A DNA stretch of 64,000 bases, taken from positions 1 to 64,000 of the forward strand of contig QXXE01000015.1 in NCBI GenBank assembly GCA_009911355.1. The letters are read 5' to 3'. The stretch comes from Clostridiaceae bacterium (GTDB taxonomy: Bacteria; Bacillota; Clostridia; Oscillospirales; Butyricicoccaceae). This document shows, piece by piece, positions 16,581-24,380 of this stretch. A model generated the notes under the pieces. The model had not been told where the DNA came from. It saw only the letters and a list, made by a program, of their open reading frames with translations, and did not search any database. The number at the start of each line of letters is the position of its first letter. Positions within the stretch are counted from its first letter, which is position 1. Position numbers and translations under genes: made by a program.

Positions 16581-17618
16581 TTAGATTTTTAAGAGCAGTT
16601 CGTGCAGACGTTCGGCTTCAACCGGTACGATCTCGGCCTTGCCGAGATCACGGACCAGGATAAAATTCACGGTGCTGCCGAATTTCTTCTTGTCCGAAAG
16701 CAGTGCGTTAAAGACCGCCTCGCGGTCATGGGTCAGCACAGTCGGAAGCCCATTTGCCTGCAAAATATCTGCCAGCGGCCCTGAAAGATCCTCTGGCGCG
16801 CCGAGGGCATTCGACAGGCGCATAGCCGCAACCATGCCGACCGCAACCGCCTGCCCGTGGGTCAGCCCTACATAGTTTTCCAGCTTTTCGCAGGCGTGGC
16901 CGATGGTATGCCCGAAGTTCAGGATCATACGCAGGCCGGTATCATGCTCGTCCTGCTGAACCACATCGCGCTTGATTTTGACGCACTCATAAACAATGTT
17001 TTCGATATCGTCATGCCCAATCTGGTCAAGAAGCGCGCGGTTTGCAATACAGCCGTACTTGATGACCTCGGCCATGCCATCCGCGTAAGTTTCCGGCGGC
17101 AGGGTGGAGAGTACGTTGGGATCAATGAGCACCAGCCGCGGCTGGTAAAACGCGCCGACAAGGTTTTTTCCTTCGGGCAGGTCAACGCCGGTCTTGCCGC
17201 CGACCGAGGAATCAACCTGCGCAAGCAGGGTGGTCGGAATCTGGCAGAGCGGTACGCCGCGCAGGAAAGACGACGCAGCAAATCCGGTAATATCACCGAC
17301 CACACCGCCGCCCAGCGCGATGACCAGGTCTTTCCGGGTCATGCCAGCCGCGAGCAGGTCATGATAAATCGTTTCTACCGCCGATAAACGCTTGTGCTCT
17401 TCGCCCGCAGGAAGGACGGTTGCGGTTACGGGCAGCTGAAATTGCCCCTTGAGCTGTTCCAGATAAAGCGGCGCGACAATCGAGTCGGACACAATATGCA
17501 CGCGGCTCGGCGAAAAAACCGATAAGCAGCGGGCAGCGGCTTCGCTAAGCAGCCCGCGCCCAATCAGAATATCCGACTGTCCCGCAGAGCCTTGTAAGGT
17601 CAGGGTTTTTATTTCCAT
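16581..17618 (-). CDS. aroB: 3-Dehydroquinate synthase
   Basis: A 345-aa NAD- and metal-dependent enzyme that cyclises DAHP to 3-dehydroquinate. Signatures are LPAGEEHKRLSAVE, GGGVVGDITGFAAS (nucleotide site), PTTLLAQVDSSVGGKTGVD, and the metal-binding HTIGHACE segment. Length is typical. The ATG at 17618 has GGAGGT 9 nt upstream. Repeat copies lie both before and after it within the operon. Confidence 0.95.
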   Translation of the reverse strand: MEIKTLTLQGSAGQSDILIGRGLLSEAAARCLSVFSPSRVHIVSDSIVAPLYLEQLKGQFQLPVTATVLPAGEEHKRLSAVETIYHDLLAAGMTRKDLVIALGGGVVGDITGFAASSFLRGVPLCQIPTTLLAQVDSSVGGKTGVDLPEGKNLVGAFYQPRLVLIDPNVLSTLPPETYADGMAEVIKYGCIANRALLDQIGHDDIENIVYECVKIKRDVVQQDEHDTGLRMILNFGHTIGHACEKLENYVGLTHGQAVAVGMVAAMRLSNALGAPEDLSGPLADILQANGLPTVLTHDREAVFNALLSDKKKFGSTVNFILVRDLGKAEIVPVEAERLHELLLKI

Positions 17619-17669
17619 CCGTGGGATACCTCCATCTATTATTCCTGTTCCACTCGAGAAGAATCGTAA

Positions 17670-17985
17670 CCCGACCAGCCCGCCGTCCGTTTGGCGGGCT
17701 GTGTCACTGGGCGGTAAGGGGGAGCGAGCGCCCAAAACCCCCGTCCCGCCCGCAGGCGAGACAGAGATGCGTCAGCATCTCGGGGTCTGGGGCGAAAGCC
17801 CCAGCGGGTGCGGGGCAGCGCCCTGCCGCCAGCCGCGCAGGCTGCCTCTCCGGCGAGGAGCGGGGTGCAGGGGCAGAGCCCCGCCGCCAGCCGCGCAGGC
17901 TGCCCCTCCGGCGAGGAGCGGGGTGCAGGGGCAGAGCCCCGCCGCCAGCCGCGCAGGCTGCCCCTCCGGCGAGGGCACGGAGCAG
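17670..17985 (-). repeat. Mosaic hairpin repeat, copy 8, with 58-bp tandem units
   Basis: It starts with an AGCCCGCC...GGCGGGCT hairpin and CCCGTCCCGCCCGCAGGCG, then the GAGATGC- and CTGGGGC-type modules. Near-identical 58-bp units follow, phased at 17853, 17911 and 17969, each a GCAGGGGCAGAGCCCCGC-type hairpin plus a CAGCCGCGCAGGCTG hairpin. It separates aroF from aroB. Confidence 0.88.
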
Positions 17986-17990
17986 CAGCG

Positions 17991-19010
17991 TCAAAGGTCG
18001 CGGCCTACCGCCTGCGCCAGCTTGCGCAGCTGCGGCATCATTTCCTCGAAAGATTCGTAAGTCAGCGACTGCGCCCCGTCACTCATCGCATGCGCCGGGT
18101 CGTTATGCACCTCGATGATCAGCCCGTCCGCACCTGCCGCCACCGCCGCCTGCGCAAGCGGCCGCACCATCCAGTAAATCCCCGCCGCGTGCGATGGATC
18201 GACTACAACCGGCAAGTGGCTGATCCGCTTGAGCACCGGAACCGCCGAAATGTCCAGCGTGTTCCGCGTGTAAGTTTCATACGTCCGAATCCCACGCTCA
18301 CACAAAATAACATTGCCGTTGCCCCCCGCCATCAGGTATTCCGCACTCATCAGGAATTCCTCGATCGTGTTCGCAAAGCCCCGCTTGAGCAGCACCGGCT
18401 TTTTCAACTGCCCCAGCTCCTTTAACAACTCGAAATTCTGCATGTTGCGCGCCCCCACCTGGAAACAGTCGCATTTGTCCATAAACAGCTCGATATGTGC
18501 CGGGTTCGTGATCTCCGTTACCACTGGCAGGCCGGTTTTTAGCTTTGCCTTGTGCAACAGCTCCAGCCCCTCCGCTTTCAGGCCCTGGAAAGAGTACGGC
18601 GACGAACGCGGCTTCCAAGCGCCCCCCCGCAGCACCGCAGCGCCCTGCTGCTTGACACGCTCCGCAACCTCGATGATCTGCTCCTCGCTCTCGACCGAAC
18701 ACGGCCCCGCCATCACGACGATCCGGTTCCCGCCAACCTCGACCCCCGGCGCAATCTCTACCACCGTGTCCTCCTGATGGGTCTTGCGGTTAGCCAGCTT
18801 GAACGGCTCCTGGATTTTTGTGATGCGCTCTACATGCGGGTCGCGCAGGATCGCATCCTGATCCAGCGCATGCGTGTCCCCCAACAGCGCCAGCACCGTC
18901 GTGCCCGTGCCATAAATCGGGTTCACCTGCACATCATAACGCCCGGTCAGCCATTCAGAAAACTGCCCGATATACTCCTGCGTTGCACTGTTCTTCATTA
19001 CGATAATCAT
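17991..19010 (-). CDS. aroF: 3-Deoxy-7-phosphoheptulonate (DAHP) synthase, AroF/AroQ-regulatory type
   Basis: A 339-aa first enzyme of the shikimate pathway, joining PEP and erythrose-4-phosphate. The N-terminal 70 residues form a ferredoxin-like regulatory domain. The catalytic barrel carries MAGPCSVES, LRGGAWKPRSSPYSFQG, KTGLPVVTEI, KRGFANTIEEF, and VDPSHAAG. This is the type I-beta class of Bacillus and Thermotoga. The start at 19010 has AAGGAG upstream. It is the first gene of the aro operon, directly behind a T-box, so pathway entry is controlled by charging of a tRNA. Confidence 0.94.
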   Translation of the reverse strand: MIIVMKNSATQEYIGQFSEWLTGRYDVQVNPIYGTGTTVLALLGDTHALDQDAILRDPHVERITKIQEPFKLANRKTHQEDTVVEIAPGVEVGGNRIVVMAGPCSVESEEQIIEVAERVKQQGAAVLRGGAWKPRSSPYSFQGLKAEGLELLHKAKLKTGLPVVTEITNPAHIELFMDKCDCFQVGARNMQNFELLKELGQLKKPVLLKRGFANTIEEFLMSAEYLMAGGNGNVILCERGIRTYETYTRNTLDISAVPVLKRISHLPVVVDPSHAAGIYWMVRPLAQAAVAAGADGLIIEVHNDPAHAMSDGAQSLTYESFEEMMPQLRKLAQAVGRDL

Positions 19011-19052
19011 ATTTTTTTGCTCCTTTTTGCCGAGATGGCGTTTGCCCGCGCA

Positions 19053-19345
19053 GGGAATAAAAAAGCCTTCCCTCCCCTGCTTCAAGGGACGGAAGACAAA
19101 CTTTTCCGCGGTACCACCCACATTCGGCGCACAAAACGCCGCACCTTTCTACGGCACAGGTTCCCCGATGCCTGATCCCTGTAACGGGAGAAGCCCGTGG
19201 CAGCCTACTTGCCCTTTTCAGCCGCCCCGCTCAGGAGGGAACTTCATGCCGCAGCAGCCTGCGCCCGCTTCCAGTCCAGGCGGGCACTCCCTGCAAAGCC
19301 AACGTTGCCGCACTACTTCCTCCGTCATCGCTGTTTTCCAGATTC
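19053..19345 (-). promoter_or_regulatory. T-box leader controlling the aro operon
   Basis: On the minus strand the T-box core GGGTGGTACCGCGGAAA is present (19105-19121), the element that pairs with the tRNA acceptor end. Stem I lies upstream with GGAAGTAGTG on one side and GCATGAAGTTCCC on the other. A terminator stem, CTTCCGTCCCTT with GGGAGGGAAGG, followed by TTTTTT, lies after the core and before aroF. The specifier loop contains TTC, which would fit tRNA-Phe, but I could not fold it with confidence and other codons are possible. Confidence 0.88.
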
Positions 19346-19351
19346 GTCTTT

Positions 19352-19380
19352 ATTATACTGAACCCGGCGCGAAATGTCAA
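19352..19380 (-). promoter_or_regulatory. Consensus promoter of the T-box-aro operon
   Basis: TTGACA (19375-19380), a 17-nt spacer, then TATAAT (19352-19357): full sigma-A consensus on the minus strand, just ahead of T-box stem I. Confidence 0.9.
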
Positions 19381-19680
19381 GCGGAAAATCAGCAGGCCAC
19401 AGAAATCCATTTTGCCCTGGCTTCTCCCAGCGCGCAGGAGCAGCGTTGGTTCCCGGCAGCAGGCCAGCCGCCGCGCCGGGCTGCGGGCATCCCATTACGA
19501 CGGCTGCACCGCAAATGAAGTCTGTCCGACTATTTTTCGGCACGATTTTTCAAGTGCAGTGGACGGAGACGCCGCAGATCAAGAGATGTGATCCGCTCTC
19601 CCGGGAGTGTCCCAATCCGCACGCCGCTGCCCAGCCCAGCAGCGGCAGCGCCGCACGGATACCCCCAGGCGCGCGGGACG

Positions 19681-19713
19681 TAAAAAGCCCCCGTGGATTC
19701 CCACGAGGGCTTT
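19681..19713 (-). terminator. Terminator of the rpsF-ssb-rpsR operon
   Basis: The stem AAAGCCCTCGTGGGAATCC with its complement is followed by TTTTTA on the minus strand, 7 nt past the rpsR stop. The 300 bp upstream to the aro promoter show no gene. Confidence 0.8.
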
Positions 19714-19719
19714 GAAATC

Positions 19720-19986
19720 TTATTCTGCGGTGAACGGCAGCAGCGCAACATGGCGTGCGCGCTTGATCGCCTCGGTCAGCTGACGCTGATGGGCAGCACA
19801 GGTGCCGGTCATGCGGCGCGGCAGGATCTTGCCGCGTTCGGACATATAACGGCGCAGCTTCGCTACGTCCTTATAGTCGATCGAGTCGAGCTTGTCAACG
19901 CAGAAGGCGCAAACCTTCCTGCGGCGACGGCCGCCGCGCGGACCACGGTCCGGACGGGGGGTAAACTCTTTCTTAGCCTCTTCCAT
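19720..19986 (-). CDS. rpsR: Small ribosomal subunit protein bS18
   Basis: The 88-aa product carries the conserved [19 protein letters not shown] and [20 protein letters not shown] segments and a basic N-terminus. The CAFC...C pattern suggests a zinc-ribbon-type C+ form. The ATG at 19986 has AAGGAGG upstream. It is third in the rpsF-ssb-rpsR operon, the standard bacterial order. S18 binds next to S6 on the 30S platform. Confidence 0.95.
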   Translation of the reverse strand: MEEAKKEFTPRPDRGPRGGRRRRKVCAFCVDKLDSIDYKDVAKLRRYMSERGKILPRRMTGTCAAHQRQLTEAIKRARHVALLPFTAE

Positions 19987-20042
19987 TGTCAATAAACCTC
20001 CTTTTTAACAGGTTTCTTTCGTTGTTCGGGGGAAACGGTGTT

Positions 20043-20540
20043 TCAGAACGGTACGTCGCTGTCATCGTCATCATCGGAGAGCTCAGCGAAATCGCTGCCG
20101 CCGGTCGGCATATCAAATGCCGGGGCAGCCGGGGCGCTGTTGTAATTCTGCGCCGCGCGGGGCTGTTCGTAGCCGCCGCCCTGCGGGAAGCCGCCGACGT
20201 AGCCCGATTCCTCGCGCGCCTTCTTGGTCTCGCCGAAGGAAACCTCGTCGCAGTTGACCTCAACGGATACGCGCTTGTTGCCGTTCTTATCTTCCCAGTT
20301 GCGGGACTGGACACGCCCAACCACAATTGCCATCATGCCCTTTGTGAACCACTGCTTCACAAATTCGGCCTGCCGGCCCCAAGCGACGCAGTCGATGAAA
20401 TCGGTCTGCCGGTTGCCGTTCGCGTCCTTGCGGTCGCGGTCGATCGCAAGCGTGAAGGAAGCAACCGCCATGTTGGACTGCGTATGGCGGAGTTCGGGGT
20501 CGCGTGTCAGCCGCCCCATCAGGATCGCTTTGTTCAGCAT
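20043..20540 (-). CDS. ssb: Single-stranded DNA-binding protein
   Basis: A 165-aa SSB. The OB fold covers residues 1-105 or so (MLNKAILMGRLTRDPELR, DFIDCVAWGRQAEFV, GRVQSRNWEDKNGNKRVSVEV). A Gly/Gln/Asn-rich linker follows, and the acidic tip DDDDDSDVPF recruits repair and replication partners. It sits between rpsF and rpsR, which identifies it as the main housekeeping SSB. Confidence 0.96.
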   Translation of the reverse strand: MLNKAILMGRLTRDPELRHTQSNMAVASFTLAIDRDRKDANGNRQTDFIDCVAWGRQAEFVKQWFTKGMMAIVVGRVQSRNWEDKNGNKRVSVEVNCDEVSFGETKKAREESGYVGGFPQGGGYEQPRAAQNYNSAPAAPAFDMPTGGSDFAELSDDDDDSDVPF

Positions 20541-20553
20541 ATCTTCGCCCGCC

Positions 20554-20847
20554 TTACTCCTGCGCGATAATCATGGAGCGCATGATGTTGTCGTCGATCT
20601 TGAACTTACGGTCAAGCTCAGCCGGGAACGACGGTACGCTGGTGAACTCAACCAGGGTGTAGTGGCCCTCGTTCAGATCGTTGATCGGGTATGCAAGCCT
20701 GCGCTTGCCCCAGTCGTCAACCTTTTCGACCGTACCGTTCGCCTCGATGAGAGACTTGAACTTGTCTACGACCGCCGCGATCTCCTCATCCCCGAGCGTG
20801 GGGGTAACAATGAAAAGAGTCTCGTATTTGCCAGTAACCTTTGCCAT
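20554..20847 (-). CDS. rpsF: Small ribosomal subunit protein bS6
   Basis: A 97-aa S6 protein with the KYETLFIVTPTLGDEE start, WGKRRLAYPINDLNEGHYTL in the middle, and FKIDDNIMRSMI near the end. The ATG at 20847 has AAGGAGG. It leads the rpsF-ssb-rpsR operon. A GC-rich leader of about 130 nt precedes it, with a strong hairpin just before the ribosome site, where S6:S18 autoregulatory leaders are found in other bacteria. Confidence 0.95.
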   Translation of the reverse strand: MAKVTGKYETLFIVTPTLGDEEIAAVVDKFKSLIEANGTVEKVDDWGKRRLAYPINDLNEGHYTLVEFTSVPSFPAELDRKFKIDDNIMRSMIIAQE

Positions 20848-20875
20848 TTTTATAGCACCTCCTTTTGGACTTATG

Positions 20876-20898
20876 GCCCACACCCATCCGGTATGGGC
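20876..20898 (-). promoter_or_regulatory. Leader hairpin upstream of rpsF, possible S6:S18 autoregulatory element
   Basis: A 9-bp stem (GCCCATACC with GGTGTGGGC, including one G-U pair) sits about 10 nt before the ribosome site and contains a CCGGAT loop region. S6:S18 leaders use a hairpin with an exposed CCG. The match is suggestive only. Confidence 0.35.
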
Positions 20899-20992
20899 AA
20901 GGGATCGGGGCCCGGCGCCTGCCGCCTGCGGCTCCCGCCTGTTTCGCGGGCAAGGATGCAAACCCATACCTCTCCGAAACAAGTTCCTTTCT

Positions 20993-21020
20993 ATTGTATC
21001 AGACAAAAATCAAAAGTCAA
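20993..21020 (-). promoter_or_regulatory. Promoter of rpsF-ssb-rpsR
   Basis: On the minus strand the -35 is TTGACT (21015-21020) and the -10 is TACAAT (20993-20998), spacer 16 nt. It is divergent from the tRNA-Thr promoter. Confidence 0.7.
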
Positions 21021-21071
21021 GAAAAATCCGGGCGTTTTTCCGCCTTTTTTGAAATTTTTTAAAAAAGAGGA

Positions 21072-21100
21072 TTGACGGGGCGGTATTTGTGTGATAGAAT
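21072..21100 (+). promoter_or_regulatory. Promoter of tRNA-Thr
   Basis: TTGACG (21072-21077), a 17-nt spacer and TAGAAT (21095-21100) lie 43 nt before the tRNA. Confidence 0.7.
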
Positions 21101-21142
21101 ATACCCGTTGCACAGCAGGGCGCAAAGCCCGCTGGCGCTTCC

Positions 21143-21217
21143 GCTGGTGTGGCTCAGAGGTAGAGCAGCTCACTCGTAATGAGCAGGCCGTGGGTTCGAT
21201 TCCCACCACCAGCTCCA
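21143..21217 (+). tRNA. tRNA-Thr (anticodon CGU)
   Basis: All stems fold: acceptor GCTGGTG/CACCAGC, D arm GCTC...GAGC, anticodon arm GCTCA-CTCGTAA-TGAGC with anticodon CGT, and T arm GTGGG-TTCGATT-CCCAC. The discriminator is T and CCA is encoded (21215-21217). The anticodon reads ACG, a major threonine codon in a high-GC genome. Confidence 0.95.
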
Positions 21218-21252
21218 AAAACCCGTTGTTTTCTCGGAAACAACGGGTTTTC
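21218..21252 (+). terminator. Terminator of tRNA-Thr
   Basis: The stem AACCCGTTGTTT/AAACAACGGGTT with a short loop is followed by TTTT. It starts directly after the CCA end. Confidence 0.85.
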
Positions 21253-21656
21253 TGCATGCAAAAAGGCAAAAAACTTGCCGCAGCCAACGTTTCCCTCGGC
21301 TCCATTCCCGCCGCCGTCAGCGGCGTGCAGCTTGAGCAGACCGGCGGCATTCTCCGCGTGGACACGCGCACAGATACCCCCCTCGGCCACTGCAACCTGG
21401 AAATGGACAGCAAAAAGCTGGGCAAGCTTGGAAGGATATACCCATTCGCCGCCGGATAGATCCGCGCGGGAGGGCCGCACCTTCCCCAAAAGAATATCCA
21501 AAACGCAGAAAAACGCAAAACTGCAGCTGCATGAAGCCTGCCGCGAAAAAGGGTTTCCCGCACGCAGGGCCAATCCAGTGTTTTCAACGTCCGCTTCTAA
21601 TCCGCCCCCACGGCGCATAGGAATGAAGTATCGATACGCAGGAGGGGGAAGCGGGA
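21253..21656. other. Intergenic stretch with no supported gene
   Basis: The tRNA terminator precedes this 400-bp stretch and spoIIID follows. A short open frame of 67 codons starts at the ATG at 21256 but has no ribosome site and no recognisable motif. I see no repeat module or clear promoter. Confidence 0.5.
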
Positions 21657-21920
21657 GTGAAAGGCTTACCGGAGGAACGCGCTGTTATGCTGGCGCAGTA
21701 TATCATAGAGGAAGGGGCAACCGTGCGGCAGGCCGCTTCGCGGTTTGGGATTTCAAAGTCAACGGTACATAAGGATATCACCGAGCGGCTCAAGCTGCTG
21801 AACCGCCCGCTGTACCTACAGGCGCAGGCGGTTTTAGACCGGAACAAGCGGGAGCGGCACATCCGCGGCGGACAGGCGACAAAGGAAAAATACCGCACCG
21901 CGCGCGGGGAGGGCGGCTGA
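21657..21920 (+). CDS. spoIIID: Stage III sporulation regulator SpoIIID
   Basis: An 87-aa DNA-binding protein that switches mother-cell gene expression during sporulation. The helix-turn-helix reads GATVRQAASRFGISKSTVHKDITERL and is followed by the conserved basic KRERHIRGGQATKEKY tail. The start is a GTG at 21657, with GGAGGGGG about 8 nt upstream. It is near full family length. Neighbouring sporulation genes (AbrB/SpoVT-like, spmA, spmB) suggest a loosely grouped sporulation locus. Confidence 0.92.
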   Translation: MKGLPEERAVMLAQYIIEEGATVRQAASRFGISKSTVHKDITERLKLLNRPLYLQAQAVLDRNKRERHIRGGQATKEKYRTARGEGG

Positions 21921-22136
21921 CCGGCTGCTGCGTAGAATGCATACCACCTCTTTGGCGCAGCAAAAACGGCGCCCGGGTTGCCGGATGCCGTCCAGTACAC
22001 GTATTATGATGCGGTACGCCAGCCTGCGTGGCTGGCAGGGCCACCTATGCGCCGCTGGATGAGGGCGCACAGGCGGCATAACACTTTTGATTGTCCGGCT
22101 CCCCCGGCATACGGCGGGAGTGGGCGCTGGGCGCGC

Positions 22137-22379
22137 TTACGCCTGGCTGAGCTCATGCAGGCAGTCCTCGCAGAGGTTGCGTCCCTTAAAGTGGATGACA
22201 TTTTTCGCGTTGCCGCAAAAGATACATGCGGGCTCGTATTTTTTGAGGATGATCTGGGAGCCGTCAACATAAATTTCCAGCGCGTCCTTGACCTCGATGT
22301 CCAATGTGCGGCGCAGCTCGATCGGCAGGACGATGCGTCCGAGCTCATCTACTTTTCTCACGATACCAGTTGATTTCAT
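22137..22379 (-). CDS. AbrB/SpoVT-family regulator with C-terminal zinc finger
   Basis: An 80-aa product. Residues 1-48 are a swapped-hairpin AbrB domain (GIVRKVDELGRIVLPIELRRTLDI). The rest holds CIFC...CEDC, a probable zinc-binding pair of CxxC motifs. Such proteins govern transition-state and sporulation genes; the targets here are unknown. The ATG at 22379 has AAGGAG upstream. It is divergent from spmA across 147 bp. Confidence 0.88.
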   Translation of the reverse strand: MKSTGIVRKVDELGRIVLPIELRRTLDIEVKDALEIYVDGSQIILKKYEPACIFCGNAKNVIHFKGRNLCEDCLHELSQA

Positions 22380-22526
22380 CGGAATACACTCCTTCAAAGA
22401 ATTCCAGCAATTTCTTCTTTTCCGTCCATATGATAGCGGAAATAACCCTTTGTTTCCCATTTTGCGGCCCGCCCGGCAGCTTGTGCCGGGGCTGGGCGTC
22501 TGCCCGTCAAAAGGAGGGGGATCAGC

Positions 22527-23150
22527 ATGCTTTCCTGGATCTGGGCCGCGTTCCTGGCGCTGAGCCTTGTGTGCGGCGGCTTGCTTGGGCGGCTGGACGC
22601 GGTGACCGCCGCCGTAACCGAGGGCGCGGGCCAAGCGGTCACGCTGCTGCTGTCTATCACCGGCCTGATGTGCTTCTGGTCAGGGATGATGGAGGTGCTT
22701 TCCCGGTCGGGGATTGCCGCCGGGATCGCCGCACTGCTGCGGCCGGTGCTGCGCCCGCTGTTTGGCGAAGCGGCGCGCGACCGGCAGGCGATGGAGGCGG
22801 TCAGCGCCAATGTGACGGCCAACCTGCTGGGGCTGTCCAATGCTGCAACGCCCATCGGCCTGCGCGCCGCCGACCGGCTTTATACCGTCTCCGGCCGGCG
22901 CGGCGCGCCCGATGCGGTGCTGACGCTGGTCACGCTCAATTCCGCTTCCATCCAGCTGATCCCGTCGACCGTTGCCGCCGTGCGCGCTTCGCTGGGGGCG
23001 GAAGCGCCGTTTGACATTATGCCCGCAGTCTGGGGCGCGTCCGCCGTCTCGGTGTTGGCGGTGATCCTTGCGGGCCGACTGCTCCGCCGTGCGTTCCCGG
23101 ACGAGTCGCGGGAAATGGCAAAGGATGACAGGAAATGGCAAAACTTGTAA
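22527..23150 (+). CDS. spmA: Spore maturation protein A
   Basis: A 207-aa membrane protein of the nucleoside-recognition (Gate) family. The segments LLLSITGLMCFWSGMMEVLSRSG and SANVTANLLGLSNAATPIGL are typical of SpmA. In Bacillus, SpmA and SpmB are needed for spore-core dehydration and heat resistance. Ribosome site AAGGAGGGGG is strong. spmB follows in the same direction after 126 bp. Confidence 0.92.
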   Translation: MLSWIWAAFLALSLVCGGLLGRLDAVTAAVTEGAGQAVTLLLSITGLMCFWSGMMEVLSRSGIAAGIAALLRPVLRPLFGEAARDRQAMEAVSANVTANLLGLSNAATPIGLRAADRLYTVSGRRGAPDAVLTLVTLNSASIQLIPSTVAAVRASLGAEAPFDIMPAVWGASAVSVLAVILAGRLLRRAFPDESREMAKDDRKWQNL

Positions 23151-23276
23151 ATTCTCTTACAGTAGTATTATGCACCCAATCAGAGAAATATCCTGTCAAA
23201 CGCTGTCGAGCCCGGAAATAATTTCTTTCCGGCAAAACATGGTTATTCTACGGGAAAAGAGGGAAAACAAAGCCGT
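23151..23276 (+). other. spmA-spmB intergenic region with a short hairpin
   Basis: CCGGAAATAATTTCTTTCCGG (23212-23232 region) forms a small AT-rich hairpin without a T-run. No promoter is clear. The 126-bp gap is longer than in most spm operons. Confidence 0.35.
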
Positions 23277-23795
23277 ATGTCTGGGTTTACATCCGCTGTA
23301 GTGCCGCTGCTGCTGGCGGCGGCTGGGATTTTTGCGCTGAGGGAAGGGGTCGAGGTTTTCCCTGCGTTCCTGGAGGGGGCGCGGGAAGGGCTCCGGACGG
23401 CGGTAGGCATCCTGCCAACGATGGTCGGGATGCTGACGGCGGTGTATATGCTCCGCGCGTCGGGCTGCATCGACCTGTTTGGGCAGGCGCTGTCGCCGGT
23501 GCTGGCGGCGCTGGGCATCCCGGAGGAATGCGCGGCGCTGGTGCTGCTGGGGCCGGTATCCGGCGGGGGCAAGCTGGCGCTGGGCAGCGAGGTGATGCGG
23601 CAGGCCGGTGTGGACAGCTACGCGGGGCGTGCTGCCGCCGTGATGCTGGGTGCATCAGAAACCAGCCTGTACACGGTCAGCCTGTACTGTGGGCACCTGG
23701 GGCTCCGCAAAACGCGCTATGCGCTGCCTGCGGCGCTGCTCGGGGACCTTGCGGCGTTCACCTCTGCCGCGTTCTTTGTGCGTTTGTTTTTCTGA
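23277..23795 (+). CDS. spmB: Spore maturation protein B
   Basis: A 172-aa membrane protein, the partner of SpmA. Family features are FPAFLEGAREGLRTAVGILPTMVGMLTAV, LLGPVSGGGKLALGSEVM and LGASETSLYTVSLYCGHLGLRKTRYALP. Four or five hydrophobic helices are visible. The ribosome site is weak (GAGGGA). Length is normal. Confidence 0.92.
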   Translation: MSGFTSAVVPLLLAAAGIFALREGVEVFPAFLEGAREGLRTAVGILPTMVGMLTAVYMLRASGCIDLFGQALSPVLAALGIPEECAALVLLGPVSGGGKLALGSEVMRQAGVDSYAGRAAAVMLGASETSLYTVSLYCGHLGLRKTRYALPAALLGDLAAFTSAAFFVRLFF

Positions 23796-24325
23796 GAGCC
23801 GATCCCATAATGAGACGTGCGCAGATTGTGCTGTCAGATTTTTCGTCAGGCGAAGCCAGTTCCCCGCAGGAATCCTTTGTGGATTTCAAGGGGAAGCGGG
23901 CAGCATAACGGAAAAGATACAAGCAAGCTGTGTACGGATCATTTCGGGATAGGCCCTAAGCTTGCCCGGCGGGCCTGGCAGCAGGCTTCCGGGGTTGCCG
24001 GCAATCCCCAGGCCCGTGGAAAGGCGGCAATCCAGGAAGGCGCTGGCAGGTGCGGCGGAAGGGCGGCTGGGGCCGCCCAAAGGGCGCAGAACCGACAGAA
24101 ACTTCCGAAAAACGACGGCCTAATTATTATTATATCGACTAAATTCGATTTGTCCAGTAGGAAAATGCAGATTTGGCAGTTCAGTCAATAATTTCCGTTT
24201 TCTGGGCTGTGATTTCCAGCATATTACCATGATATTTGCAACTTTTAGGGGTGATACTTGTCATATTTTCTCAAAAATCGTCGAATTATGAGAGTTTTTG
24301 CAAGAAAAAGGAAGGAAAAAAGGGA
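23796..24325. other. Long intergenic region without a supported gene
   Basis: About 530 bp between convergent spmB and hbd. The first half is GC-rich with a GGCCTGG...CCAGGCC inverted repeat near 23967-24014; the second half is AT-rich. Open frames here lack ribosome sites and resemble no family. Confidence 0.5.
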
Positions 24326-24361
24326 AAGGCTGGAAGTACAGGTCCGTACTTCCAGCCTTCC
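24326..24361 (-). terminator. Terminator after hbd
   Basis: A 13-bp stem, AAGGCTGGAAGTAC/GTACTTCCAGCCT, is followed on the minus strand by TTTCCCTTTTTTCC. It ends the 4-hydroxybutyrate/butyrate cluster. Confidence 0.85.
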
Positions 24362-24380
24362 GTTTACCAGCAGGTCCCAG

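Noticed and set aside
21256-21459. 67-codon frame after the tRNA-Thr terminator
   Set aside because: No ribosome site, begins right after the terminator, and no recognisable motif.
23817-24191. Open frame between spmB and hbd
   Set aside because: Low-complexity product without start signal; the region looks non-coding.
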